From: CAVTWY01 sp963738615
GTDB taxonomy: Bacteria; Pseudomonadota; Gammaproteobacteria; Burkholderiales; Burkholderiaceae_C
DNA length: 64,000 bases
Assembly (NCBI GenBank): GCA_963738615.1
Contig: CAVTXI010000012.1
Span: 992,001 to 1,056,000, forward strand
Reading direction: 5' to 3'
The stretch's first letter is position 1. Every line of letters begins with the position of its first letter. This document shows positions 28,129 to 37,276 of this stretch, one piece after another. The translations under genes were made by a program, and so were the position numbers. The notes beneath the pieces were generated by a model. The model worked only from the letters and a program-made list of their open reading frames with translations, was not told where the DNA came from and ran no database searches.

Positions 28129-28658
28129 TTCTCGCTCTCCAAAGCTTCGAGGTTCACGTCGACCATCAGCTCATTCGCCAGCGCCTCGAGCAGGCTGCGC
28201 AATTCGTTCGTAGGCAACTGCGCCGGTACACGCAGCCGAGCGCGTGCCCTGAACAGCGTCTCGCCGGAGAACGCGCCACTGACGGTGTCGGTCTCGAGTT
28301 CCTCGACGCTGATCTGGCGTTCGGCCAACAGGCGCGACACATCGCGCACGATGCCGGGGTGGTCTTGGCCGACAAGCTCGAGGCGCACCAGCCGGCCCGC
28401 AGCCTTGGGTGGCTCGGCCGCGCCTGGCTCGAGCGCGATCCTCAGGCCCTGGGATTCGAGCGCCTGCAGGCGCTGCGCCAGTGCCGCCGTGCGCTCGTCC
28501 GGCACGGCAACCAACACCACACCGGCGAAGGTGCCGGCCAGCGTCGCCATGCGGCTCTCGAGCCAATCGCCGCCGGCATCGGCGACCTCTTGCGAAACCG
28601 CGCGGACCAAGCCGGGCCGGTCGGGGCCAGTGACTGTGAGGACGAGTGGGCGCTTCAT
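28125..28658 (-). CDS. ACT-domain protein, glycine cleavage repressor (GcvR)-like
   Basis: 177 residues from MKRPLVLTVTGPDRPGLVRA. Two ACT domains are visible: one at the N-terminus (TGPDRPGLVRAVSQEVADAGGDWLES) and one near residue 92 (LELVGQDHPGIVRDVSRLLAERQISVEELET). This tandem form is typical of GcvR-like proteins, which bind glycine and modulate GcvA in E. coli. No DNA-binding domain is seen, as expected. It is upstream of and overlaps the SDR gene. Its targets are unknown here, since no gcv genes are in the window. Confidence 0.82.
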   Translation of the reverse strand: MKRPLVLTVTGPDRPGLVRAVSQEVADAGGDWLESRMATLAGTFAGVVLVAVPDERTAALAQRLQALESQGLRIALEPGAAEPPKAAGRLVRLELVGQDHPGIVRDVSRLLAERQISVEELETDTVSGAFSGETLFRARARLRVPAQLPTNELRSLLEALANELMVDVNLEALESEK

Positions 28659-28730
28659 TGGGGGTGTCCGTTGTCGTGGTTTTGCAGGGGCCGCGCAAGC
28701 GTAGCGCAGTCCGCGCCGAGCGTGATGCCT

Positions 28731-28772
28731 GTCGAGCATCGTCCATGTCGCGCATCGTCGAGCATCGTCCAT
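28731..28772. repeat. 16-base direct repeat upstream of the aromatic operon promoter
   Basis: GTCGAGCATCGTCCAT occurs at 28731-28746 and 28757-28772, starts 26 bases apart, with the second copy ending at the -35 box. The placement suggests an activator or repressor site, though a chance duplication is possible. Confidence 0.5.
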
Positions 28773-28804
28773 TGACACCTGAATTGTTGAAGCCTAAAGT
28801 ACTT
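28772..28804 (+). promoter_or_regulatory. Sigma70 promoter of the aminobenzoyl-CoA operon with palindrome over the -10
   Basis: TTGACA at 28772-28777, a 17-base spacer, then TAAAGT at 28795-28800. AAGTACTT (28797-28804) is a perfect palindrome over the -10, a plausible core for the MarR-type regulator encoded second in the operon. The first start codon is at 28833. Confidence 0.7.
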
Positions 28805-28832
28805 GAACCTCATCGAGACCGAACAAGGCACC

Positions 28833-31267
28833 ATGAAGATCGTCTGCATCGGCGGCGGCCCCGCCGGCCTGTACTTCGGCCTGCTGATGAAGCAGCTGGA
28901 CCCCACGCACGACGTGACGGTGGTCGAGCGCAACCGCCCCTACGACACCTTCGGCTGGGGCGTGGTGTTCAGCGACGCGACGATGGACAACATGCGCCGC
29001 TGGGACCGCGCGACCGCCGACGAGATTCAACAATCCTTTGCGCACTGGGACGACATCGAACTGCGCTTCAAGGGCCGCGTGATCCGCTCCGGCGGCCACG
29101 GGTTCGTCGGCATCGGCCGCAAGAAGCTCTTGAACATCCTTCAGGCGCGCTGCGAACAGCTGGGCGTGAACCTCGTGTTCGACACCGAAGCCGAGTCCGA
29201 CGACGCCTATCCGGACGCCGACCTGATCGTCGCCTGCGACGGCATCAACTCGCGCATCCGCACTGCGTACGCTGACCACTTCAAACCCGACCTCGTCACG
29301 CGCCCCAACCGGTACATCTGGCTGGGCACGCACAAACTGTTCGACGCCTTCACCTTCGACTTCCAGCGCACGCCGCACGGCTGGTTCCAATCGCACATCT
29401 ACAAGTTCGACGACAACACCACCACCTTCATCGTCGAATGCCCGGAAGTGGTCTGGAAGGCGCACGGCCTGGACACCGCCGACCCGGCGCAGTCGATCGC
29501 CTTCTGCGAAAAGCTCTTCGCCGACTCGCTCGGCGGCGAAAAGCTGATGACCAACGCGCGCCACCTGCGCGGCAGCGCGTGGTTGAACTTCCAGCGCGTG
29601 GTCTGCCAGGAGTGGTGGCTGCGCAACCGCCACGGCGCGCACGTGGTGCTGATGGGCGACGCGGTGCACACCGCCCACTTCGCGATCGGCTCGGGCACCA
29701 AGCTGGCCATCGAAGACGCGATCGAACTCGCGCGCCAGTTCCAGCTTCACGATGGCAAGGATCTGCCCGACGTACTCGAGCAATACCAGGCCGCGCGCCG
29801 CATCGAAACGCTGCGCATCCAGAACGCGGCCTGGAACGCGATGGAGTGGTTCGAGGTCTGCGGCGAGCGCTACTGCGACCAACTCGAGCCCGAGCAGTTC
29901 ATGTACTCGATGCTCACGCGCAGCCAGCGCATCAGCCACGAGAACCTGCGGCTGCGCGACAAGACGTGGCTCGAGGGGTACGAGCGGTGGCTGGCGGCGC
30001 GTGCTTCGGCCGCGCAGGCCGCAACGAGAGTTGCTTCGGGCGAAACGCAAGCCACGACGCGCATCGCCGATCAAGCCCGCCCGCCCACGCCGCCGATGTT
30101 CACGCCCTACCGCGTGCGCGGCGTGACGTTGAAGAACCGCATCGTCGTCTCGCCGATGGCGCAGTACTCGTGCGTCGACGGTGTGCCCAGCGACTTCCAC
30201 CTCGTGCATCTGGGTTCACGCGCGCTTGGTGGCGCGGGCATGGTCGTGGCCGAGATGACGTGCACGTCACCCGACGCGCGCATCACCCCCGCCTGCCCTG
30301 GCTTGTGGAACGACGAGCAGGCCACCGCATGGAAGCGCATCGTCGACTTCGTGCACCGCGACACCGACGCGAAGATCGCGATCCAACTCGGCCACGCCGG
30401 CCCGAAGGGCTCGACCTGCGCGCCGTGGCAAGGCAACGGCGCTGACCGCCCCCTGCCGGATGGTGAGAAGGGCAACTGGCCGCTCTTCGCTGCATCGGCC
30501 GTGCCTTATCAGCCCGATGCGCCCGCATTCGCCATCCCGCGCGCGATGACGCGCGACGACATGAGCCGCGTGAAGGCCGACTTCGTTGCAGCCACGCGCC
30601 GCGCCGCCGCCTGCGGGTTCGACTGGCTCGAGCTGCACGTGGCGCACGGCTACCTGCTGTCGAGCTTCGTCTCGCCGTTGACGAACCGACGTATCGACGA
30701 GTACGGCGGCTCGCTGGCGAACCGGCTGCGCTACCCACTCGAAGTCTTCACTGCGATGCGTGACGCGTGGCCGCAGGACCGGCCGATATCGGTGCGGATC
30801 TCGGCGCACGATTGGGTCGATGGCGGCATCACACCCAATACGATGCAGTCGACGTCGCGAAAGCATTCAAAGCCGCAGGCGCCGACATGATCGACGTCTC
30901 ATCGGGCCAGGTCAGCGCCGACCAGAAGCCGACCTACGGGCGCATGTACCAGACGCCCTTCGCAGACCGCATACGCCAGGAAGCCGGCATCGCGACGATC
31001 GCGGTGGGTGCGATCAGCGAAGCCGACCACGTGAACTCGATCATCGCTGCAGGCCGCGCCGACCTGTGCGCCATCGCGCGCCCCCACCTCGCCAACCCCG
31101 CGTGGACTTTCACCGAAGCCGCGAAGGTCGGCTACACCGACGTGCCGTGGCCGAAGCAGTACCTTTCAGGCAAGACTCAGATGGAAGCGAACTTCGCGCG
31201 TGAGAAGGCGATGCAGGCACAAGCCGCGGCGCCGGGCGCGCCGATCTCGTCGGCCGAAGGACGTTGA
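28833..31267 (+). CDS. 2-aminobenzoyl-CoA monooxygenase/reductase-like fusion (flavin monooxygenase + old yellow enzyme), frame slip near 30.84 kb
   Basis: The N-terminal part (about 1-385) is an FAD monooxygenase: MKIVCIGGGPAGLYFGLLMK (GxGxxG), DLIVACDGINSRIR and VVLMGDAVHTAHFAIGSGT. After a short linker, MFTPYRVRGVTLKNRIVVSPMAQYS starts an old-yellow-enzyme domain with IQLGHAGPKGS, ELHVAHGYLLSSFVSPLTN and RRIDEYGGS. The frame shifts by a net two bases near 30833-30842; then DAVDVAKAFKAAGADMIDVSSGQ and the C-terminus run to 31267, about 810 residues in total. This fusion is the form of 2-aminobenzoyl-CoA monooxygenase/reductase of Azoarcus. Databases often name it bifunctional salicylyl-CoA 5-hydroxylase/oxidoreductase, which remains an alternative. 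Confidence 0.85.
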
Positions 31268-31269
31268 CG

Positions 31270-31860
31270 ATGGCCCGCGCACGCAAAGCACCCAAGCTCG
31301 CGCTGGTCGCCTCGCCTCACGTCACGCACGACCCGTCGGCCGAAGGGCTGGCGCGCGCGCTCGGCGAACACGGCATCGGCCGCGAGGCGCGCGCGCAGCA
31401 CGACGACCACGGCGCGGTGAAGTTGTGGCTGCGCCTGCTGGCATGCAGCACGCAGATCGAGCAGCAAATTCGCACGCGCCTGCGTGAACGTTTCGCCACC
31501 ACGCTGCCGCGCTTCGACTACCTGGCGCAACTCGAGCGCCACCCGCAAGGCCTGCGCATGAACGCGCTGTCGCGCTACCTGATGGTGACCGGCGGCAACG
31601 TCACCGCGCTGACCGATCAACTCGTCGAGGCCGGACACGTCGAGCGCGTCGACGACCCCGATGACCGCCGCTCGTTGATCGTGCGCCTGACGCCCACGGG
31701 TCGGCGCGCGTTCCTGCGCATGGCGCGCGAGCACGAAGCGTGGCTGGTCGAGATGCTCGACGGCTTCGGCAACACGCCGCGCGATGCGCTGTATGACTTG
31801 CTGGGGCGGCTGCGCATGCACCTGGCGGCGCCCATCGAATCACGGAAGACATCACCATGA
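31270..31860 (+). CDS. MarR-family transcriptional regulator
   Basis: 196 residues from the ATG at 31270 (MARARKAPKLALVASPHVT), 3 bases after the monooxygenase stop. After a variable N-terminal 50 residues comes a MarR winged helix: LRMNALSRYLMVTGGNVTALTDQLVEAGHVERVDDPDDRRSLIVRLTPTG, including the wing DPDDRRS. It ends with ATGA overlap into the hydratase gene. It probably represses the operon and is released by an aryl-CoA, as in related aromatic pathways; the ligand is inferred. Confidence 0.9.
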   Translation: MARARKAPKLALVASPHVTHDPSAEGLARALGEHGIGREARAQHDDHGAVKLWLRLLACSTQIEQQIRTRLRERFATTLPRFDYLAQLERHPQGLRMNALSRYLMVTGGNVTALTDQLVEAGHVERVDDPDDRRSLIVRLTPTGRRAFLRMAREHEAWLVEMLDGFGNTPRDALYDLLGRLRMHLAAPIESRKTSP

Positions 31861-32708
31861 CCGACACGATCGACCCCGACCTGCTGGCCGGAAACCGCCG
31901 CCCGATGGCGAACTACCGCGCCACGCACTTCCGCTGCAACGTCGAAGGCAGCGTTGCCACCATCACGCTCGACCGGCCCGAACGCAAGAACCCGCTCAGC
32001 TTCGCCAGCTACGCCGAATTGCGCGACTACTTCCGCGCGCTGAAGTACGCAAGCGACGTGCACGCCGTCGTCATCACCGGCGCGGGCGACAACTTCTGTT
32101 CGGGCGGCGACGTGCACGAGATCATCGGCCCGCTGGTGAAACTCGCTGCGCCCGAACTGCTGATGTTCACGCGCATGACGGGCGACCTGGTGCTGGCGAT
32201 GCGCGGCTGCCCGCAACCCATCGTGGCCGCCATCGACGGCGTGTGCGCGGGCGCGGGCGCGATCGTGGCGATGGCGAGTGACTTGCGCGTCGGCACCGCA
32301 CGCAGCAAGACTGCCTTCCTCTTCAACCGCGTGGGCCTGGCTGGCTGCGACATGGGCGCCTGCGCGATCCTGCCGCGCATCATCGGCCAGGGGCGTGCGA
32401 GTGAGCTGCTCTACACCGGCCGATCGCTCGGCGGCGAAGAAGGCGAACGCTGGGGATTCTTCAATCGGTTGGTCGCGCCCGAAGCATTGCTGGGCGAGGC
32501 GCAGGCGCTGACGAAGTCCATCACGCAAGGGCCGACCTTCGCGAATGGCATCACGAAGACGATGCTGCACCAGGAATGGAGCATGACCATCGAGCAGGCG
32601 ATCGAGGCCGAAGCGCAGGCGCAGACGATCTGCATGCTGACGCAGGACTTCACGCGTGCGTACGAGGCGTTCGTGGCGAAGCGCAAGCCGGTGTTCGAAG
32701 GGAACTGA
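31857..32708 (+). CDS. Enoyl-CoA hydratase/isomerase family protein
   Basis: 283 residues. A crotonase fold is shown by ATITLDRPERKNPLSFASYAELR, the oxyanion segment GAGDNFCSGGDVHEI, and IVAAIDGVCAGAGAIVAMASDLRVGT. In place of the classic paired glutamates the second region reads NRVGLAGCDMGACAILPRIIG, so the exact reaction is uncertain. In this operon it would hydrate or open the ring product formed from 2-aminobenzoyl-CoA, in a beta-oxidation-like stage. It starts in overlap with the regulator gene and ends 1 base before the dehydrogenase. Confidence 0.88.
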   Translation: MTDTIDPDLLAGNRRPMANYRATHFRCNVEGSVATITLDRPERKNPLSFASYAELRDYFRALKYASDVHAVVITGAGDNFCSGGDVHEIIGPLVKLAAPELLMFTRMTGDLVLAMRGCPQPIVAAIDGVCAGAGAIVAMASDLRVGTARSKTAFLFNRVGLAGCDMGACAILPRIIGQGRASELLYTGRSLGGEEGERWGFFNRLVAPEALLGEAQALTKSITQGPTFANGITKTMLHQEWSMTIEQAIEAEAQAQTICMLTQDFTRAYEAFVAKRKPVFEGN

Positions 32709-32709
32709 A

Positions 32710-33885
32710 GTGAAACAACCCCATCTCGACTGGCCGTTCTTCGAGCCGAAGCACGCCGTGTTCGCGCATGAGCTCGACGCTTGGGCCGGCGCCAACCTCG
32801 AGCACGGCCACGGCAAGGATGTCGATGCGCAATGCCGTGCACTCGTGAAGCAGCTCGGTGGCGCCGGTTGGCTTGCGCACTGCGTTGCCGGTACCGCGTA
32901 CGGCGGCGCGGCCGACGTGATCGACACACGCGCGATCTGCCTCGCACGCGAAACGCTGGCTCGTCACGACGGCCTGGCCGACTTCGCATTCGCGATGCAG
33001 GGCCTGGGGTCGGGCGCGATCAGCCTGGCCGGCACGCACGAGCAGAAGACGCGATGGCTCACGAAGGTCGCGAAAGGCGATGCGATCGCAGCCTTCGCGT
33101 TGTCGGAGCCCGACGCCGGGTCCGACGTGGCGGCGATGCAGTGCACAGCACGTCCGGATGGCGATGTCTACGTGCTCGACGGCGAGAAGACGTGGATCTC
33201 GAACGGCGGCATTGCCGACTTCTACGTCGTCTTCGCACGCTCTTCGAAGGAAGCGAAAGCAACGTCGGGCATCAGCGCCTTCGTCGTCGAAGCCGGCACA
33301 CCCGGACTCTCGATCGCCGAGCGCATCGACGTGATCGCGCCGCATCCGTTGGCAAGGCTGCGCTTCGACAACTGCCGCGTCCCCGCATCGCAATGCGTGG
33401 GCGCGGAAGGCGAAGGCTTCAAGCTGGCGATGCGCACGCTCGACGTCTTCCGCACGTCGGTCGCCGCCGCCGCGCTGGGCTTCGCGCGGCGCGCGCTGCA
33501 CGAAGCACTGCAACGCGCCACCACCCGCCGCATGTTCGGTGGCGTGCTCGCCGACTTGCAACTCACGCAAGCCAAGCTCGCGCAGATGGCCACCACGATC
33601 GACTCGGCCGCCCTGCTCACCTACCGCGCCGCATGGCAACGCGACCGCGGCGCCAACGTCACGCACGAATACACCCAAGCGGCCGCGATGGCGAAGATGG
33701 TCGCCACCGAAGGCGCGCAACAGGTGATCGACGCCGCCGTGCAGATCTTCGGCGGGCTGGGCGTGACGAGCGACATGCCCGTCGAGCGCCTGTACCGCGA
33801 AATCCGCGCGTTGCGCATTTACGAAGGTGCGACCGAGGTGCAGCAGTTGATCATCGCGCGCGAGCTGCTGCGCAGGCACGGGTAG
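32710..33885 (+). CDS. Acyl-CoA dehydrogenase
   Basis: 391 residues from a GTG at 32710 (KQPHLDWPFFEPKHAVF), chosen because it directly follows the hydratase stop and the longer frame reads through that gene. Family features: FALSEPDAGSDVAAMQCTA, DGEKTWISNGGIADFYVVF, the FAD/substrate region RTSVAAAALGFARRALHEA, and the C-terminal QIFGGLGVTSDMPVERLYREIRALRIYEGATEVQQLIIAREL with a catalytic-type glutamate in YEG. It should oxidise a cyclic or ring-opened acyl-CoA in the aromatic pathway and pass electrons to ETF. Confidence 0.9.
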   Translation: MKQPHLDWPFFEPKHAVFAHELDAWAGANLEHGHGKDVDAQCRALVKQLGGAGWLAHCVAGTAYGGAADVIDTRAICLARETLARHDGLADFAFAMQGLGSGAISLAGTHEQKTRWLTKVAKGDAIAAFALSEPDAGSDVAAMQCTARPDGDVYVLDGEKTWISNGGIADFYVVFARSSKEAKATSGISAFVVEAGTPGLSIAERIDVIAPHPLARLRFDNCRVPASQCVGAEGEGFKLAMRTLDVFRTSVAAAALGFARRALHEALQRATTRRMFGGVLADLQLTQAKLAQMATTIDSAALLTYRAAWQRDRGANVTHEYTQAAAMAKMVATEGAQQVIDAAVQIFGGLGVTSDMPVERLYREIRALRIYEGATEVQQLIIARELLRRHG

Positions 33886-33890
33886 CCACC

Positions 33891-35504
33891 ATGCCCACCG
33901 CCCATGTCGACACCTTCGCCCGCGACAACCTGCCGCCGGCCGAGCAGCAGCCCGAATTCCTCTTCGATCTGCCCGAGCTTCACCTGCCCGCGCAGCTCAA
34001 CGCCGCCACCGAACTGCTCGACCGCCACATCGCCGCAGGCCGCGGCGCGCGCATCGCGATCCGCGCGCCGGGCCTGACGTGGACCTACCGCGACCTGCAA
34101 GACAAGGCCGACCGCATCGCCCATGTGCTGGTGCGCGACATGGGTCTGGTGGCCGGCAACCGCGTGCTCTTGCGCGCGCCAAACAACCCGATGCTCGCCG
34201 CCTGTTGGTTCGGCGTGATCAAGGCGGGCGCCATCGCGGTGGGCACGATGCCGATGCTGCGCGCGAAAGAGCTGAAGGCGATCGTCGACATCGGCCGCGT
34301 GACGCATGCGTTGTGCGACGCCCAACTCGCCGAGGAACTTCGCCTTGCGTTGCCCGACAGCCCAGGTTTGACACAGGTGCGCTGGTTCGGCGGCGACCAC
34401 GACACGGCCGATGGCCTCGAGGCCGCGATGCAGCGCCACGATCAGCCTTTCACCAACGTCGACACCGCTGCCGACGACACGTGCGTGTTCGGCTTCACAT
34501 CCGGCACCACCGGTGTGCCGAAGGCGACGATGCACTTTCATCGCGACCTGATCGCGGCATGTCGCTGCTGGCCGCGCCACGTGCTGCGCGCGCACGAAGA
34601 CGACGTCTTCATCGGCAGCCCGCCGCTCGCCTTCACCTTCGGGCTGGGCGGGCTGCTGCTCTTCCCGCTGGATATCGGCGCGTCGACCGTGCTGATCGAG
34701 AAGCCCGCGCCGGCATCTTTGGTCGACGCCGCGCGCGACTTCGGCGCCAGCGTGCTCGTCACTGCGCCGACCTCGTACCGCGCCATGGCCGCACGCGGCG
34801 CCGAGTTGCGTGCCACGAAGCTGCGCAAGTGCGTCTCGGCCGGTGAAGCGTTGCCCGCTTCGACGCGCGCGTTGTGGAAGCAGGCCACCGGCATCGAGAT
34901 CATCGACGGCATCGGCGCCACCGAGATGCTGCACATCTTCATCTCGCACGACGAAGCGCACGCACGCCCCGGCGCCACGGGCACCGCCGTGCCTGGCTAC
35001 CGCGCCGAGGTCATCGACGACAACGGCAACCCCGTGCCGCCGGGCACCGTCGGGCGCCTGCGCGTCAAGGGCCCCACGGGCTGCCGCTACCTGGCCGACG
35101 CACGCCAAAAGGTTTACGTGCAGGACGGCTGGAACGTCACCGGCGATGCGTACGTGATGGACGCCGACGGCTACTTCTTCTATCAGGCGCGCACCGACGA
35201 CATGATCGTCAGCGCCGGCTACAACATCGCGAGCCCCGAGGTCGAGGACGCGCTGATGCAACATGCTGCGGTCGCCGAATGCGCGGTGATCGGTGTGGCC
35301 GACGACGAGCGCGGACAGATCGTCAAGGCCTACGTCGTGCTGCGGCCGGGGCACGACTCGAGCGATGCGATGACGAAGGCGCTGCAAGACTTCGTCAAAG
35401 CAACCATTGCCCCGTACAAGTACCCGCGCGCCGTCGAATACGTAGCCGCGCTGCCACGTACCGCCACGGGCAAGTTGCAGCGCTTTCGCCTGCGCGACGC
35501 GTGA
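33891..35504 (+). CDS. Benzoate/2-aminobenzoate-CoA ligase family (AMP-forming)
   Basis: 537 residues from the ATG at 33891. The adenylate-forming signature is FGFTSGTTGVPKATMHFH near residue 200, with EIIDGIGATEMLHIFIS, GYNIASPEVEDALMQHAAVAECAVIG, and the terminal catalytic lysine in RTATGKLQRFRLRD. The overall pattern matches aryl-CoA ligases of the benzoate-CoA ligase family. It would activate the aromatic acid to its CoA thioester, the entry step for the fused monooxygenase encoded upstream. Given the Rid gene next door, 2-aminobenzoate is the favoured substrate; salicylate or benzoate are alternatives. Confidence 0.88.
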   Translation: MPTAHVDTFARDNLPPAEQQPEFLFDLPELHLPAQLNAATELLDRHIAAGRGARIAIRAPGLTWTYRDLQDKADRIAHVLVRDMGLVAGNRVLLRAPNNPMLAACWFGVIKAGAIAVGTMPMLRAKELKAIVDIGRVTHALCDAQLAEELRLALPDSPGLTQVRWFGGDHDTADGLEAAMQRHDQPFTNVDTAADDTCVFGFTSGTTGVPKATMHFHRDLIAACRCWPRHVLRAHEDDVFIGSPPLAFTFGLGGLLLFPLDIGASTVLIEKPAPASLVDAARDFGASVLVTAPTSYRAMAARGAELRATKLRKCVSAGEALPASTRALWKQATGIEIIDGIGATEMLHIFISHDEAHARPGATGTAVPGYRAEVIDDNGNPVPPGTVGRLRVKGPTGCRYLADARQKVYVQDGWNVTGDAYVMDADGYFFYQARTDDMIVSAGYNIASPEVEDALMQHAAVAECAVIGVADDERGQIVKAYVVLRPGHDSSDAMTKALQDFVKATIAPYKYPRAVEYVAALPRTATGKLQRFRLRDA

Positions 35505-35520
35505 CCACCGGAGAACAACG

Positions 35521-36034
35521 ATGAACCAAGCCCTGCTGCCCTCGGGCTGGAAGCGCCCGAAGGGTTATGCCAACGGCGTCGCCGCAACCGGCCGCAACGT
35601 CGCGGTTGCCGGCATGATCGGCTGGGACGAACACGAGCGCTTCGCACAGCGACGACTTCGGCGCACAAGCGCGCCAGGCGCTGGCGAACATCGTCGCGGT
35701 GCTCGAAGCGGGCGGCGCGAAGCCGCACCACATCGTGCGCATGACCTGGTACGTGACCGACAAGCGCGAGTACCTGGCCGCGCTGCCCGACATCGGCAAG
35801 GCGTTCCGCGAGTTGATCGGCCACTACGACATCGCGATGACCGCCGTGCAGGTCGTGGCGCTGATGGAAGACCGCGCGAAGGTCGAGATCGAGGTGACGG
35901 CGGTGGTGCCGGATGCGGGCGATGCGGCGCAGCGCGGGGTCGCGGGCGCGACGGGCTTCGTGCCGTTTGCCGCGCGTGGCGCGGCCGTGACGAACGAGAT
36001 GATCGATGCGATCCGCGACGCCGAAGGGATTTGA
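35521..36034 (+). CDS. Rid-family (RidA/YjgF) imine deaminase (one-base frame slip)
   Basis: MNQALLPSGWKRPKGYANGVAATGRNVAVAGMIGWDEHERFA reads to about 35645. One surplus base near 35645-35648 then moves the frame, which continues SDDFGAQARQALANIVAVLEAGG, IVRMTWYVTDKREYLAALPDIG and KVEIEVTAVVPDAG to the stop at 36034. The mended protein is about 170 residues, longer than E. coli RidA because of a C-terminal extension. Rid proteins hydrolyse enamines and imines to ketones and ammonia. That would deaminate the amino-cyclohexenoyl-CoA product of the monooxygenase. A good ribosome site (GGAGA) precedes the ATG. Confidence 0.85.
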
Positions 36035-36112
36035 CTCTTCGAGCATGACCGCTCGTTCCTGATTCGCCCTCGAGCTCGCGCGGATGACCGCATCGGCCTA
36101 TCCTCTCCCGTC

Positions 36113-37090
36113 ATGTCTCCCCTGCACGCGCTCCTCGACCAAGGCGCGGCCTTCGACCCGGTGTACGGGCATGAACTCGCCAATCACTTGCCGATGGCGC
36201 TGATCGCGCTCGATCGATTGGGGGCAAGCGGTGATCGGCTCGAGGCTTACGCTGCCCACTATGCGAAGCGCAGGCGACTGCGCCCGGCGCGCGCCGCTGC
36301 GTCGTGGCCCGCGGGCGAGGCGTGGGCCTCGCGACTCGGGCAACCCGGCGCGTGGCCGATGTACCGCGACCTGTTCACGCAATGGCTGCAACACGAGCCC
36401 GCAAGCGTGGTGCTGACGCAGACGCTGCCCGCGCTGATGCCGGGATGTGCGGCGGCGGCGTTCCACGGTGTGATCCGCACGGCGTATGGCCTGCAGGCCA
36501 ATCACATCGGCGAGGTCGCGGAGGGCTTGGCCTACTGGGCTTCGACGCATCAGCGCCTGGGCGAGTGGCCGACGAGTGTCGTGGCTGATACCCGCGACCC
36601 CGTCGAGCTGCTGCGCGAACTGCACGCCGTCGACTCGCGCGCCGGCCTCATCGTCACGCGCATGGTCGACGCCGCCCGCGACGGGCGCGTGAGCCAGGTC
36701 GCCGCACGCCTTGTCATCGATGACCACACACCGCAGCGCCTGGCACGCGCCGCCGCGTTCGCCTACATCGAGACCGGAAACTTCACCGCGCTGCACCTCG
36801 TGACCGGCTGCCATGCCATGCGCGTGATCGCAGACGCCGCGTCGCACATCGAAGCCACCGCCGCGTTGCGCTGGTTCTGGCAGGCCTACGCCCACGGCGT
36901 GGTCGCCGCGGCGCTGCGACCGAAGCCTGCCCCCGAACCGTGGCCATGGCCGCGCCTCATCGATGCGGCCATCGCCGACGAAGACGAACACGTGATCAAG
37001 CTCGTCGACAGTTGCCGCGAGCACGAGCGCGCGATCGGCACGACGGGCGAAGACTTGTGGCGCCGCGCGGCGACGCGCGCCATCTGTTGA
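36113..37090 (+). CDS. Questin oxidase-like protein (DUF4243)
   Basis: 325 residues, largely alpha-helical. Segments AFDPVYGHELANHLPMALIAL, LMPGCAAAAFHGVIRTAYGLQANH and EVAEGLAYWAS match my memory of DUF4243 / questin oxidase-like proteins, with several conserved histidines (H20, H24, H122 region). Fungal relatives perform Baeyer-Villiger ring cleavage of anthraquinones; bacterial members are uncharacterised. It lies 78 bases after the Rid gene on the same strand and could be read with the aromatic operon, but it may be independent. No cofactor-binding motif is visible. Confidence 0.7.
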   Translation: MSPLHALLDQGAAFDPVYGHELANHLPMALIALDRLGASGDRLEAYAAHYAKRRRLRPARAAASWPAGEAWASRLGQPGAWPMYRDLFTQWLQHEPASVVLTQTLPALMPGCAAAAFHGVIRTAYGLQANHIGEVAEGLAYWASTHQRLGEWPTSVVADTRDPVELLRELHAVDSRAGLIVTRMVDAARDGRVSQVAARLVIDDHTPQRLARAAAFAYIETGNFTALHLVTGCHAMRVIADAASHIEATAALRWFWQAYAHGVVAAALRPKPAPEPWPWPRLIDAAIADEDEHVIKLVDSCREHERAIGTTGEDLWRRAATRAIC

Positions 37091-37276
37091 TCCACTGCGG
37101 CAGGTTGTCGCACGTCAGCGAACCACGTCTCGAGTCGACCCGATGGAACGCCGAGATCGCGTACGTGATGCGCGACTACCGGCGCGTGATTCTCGACAGC
37201 GAGTTTCACGACGCTTCAATGGGTGCCATCGGCAACGCGTCGAAGTTTCTCGAGACTGGATGGCCGCCAAGATCGG

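Noticed and set aside
32781..33890. N-terminal extension of the aryl-CoA ligase frame back to 32781
   Set aside because: It overlaps the acyl-CoA dehydrogenase in another frame and is Arg-rich nonsense; the ATG at 33891 gives the normal family start.
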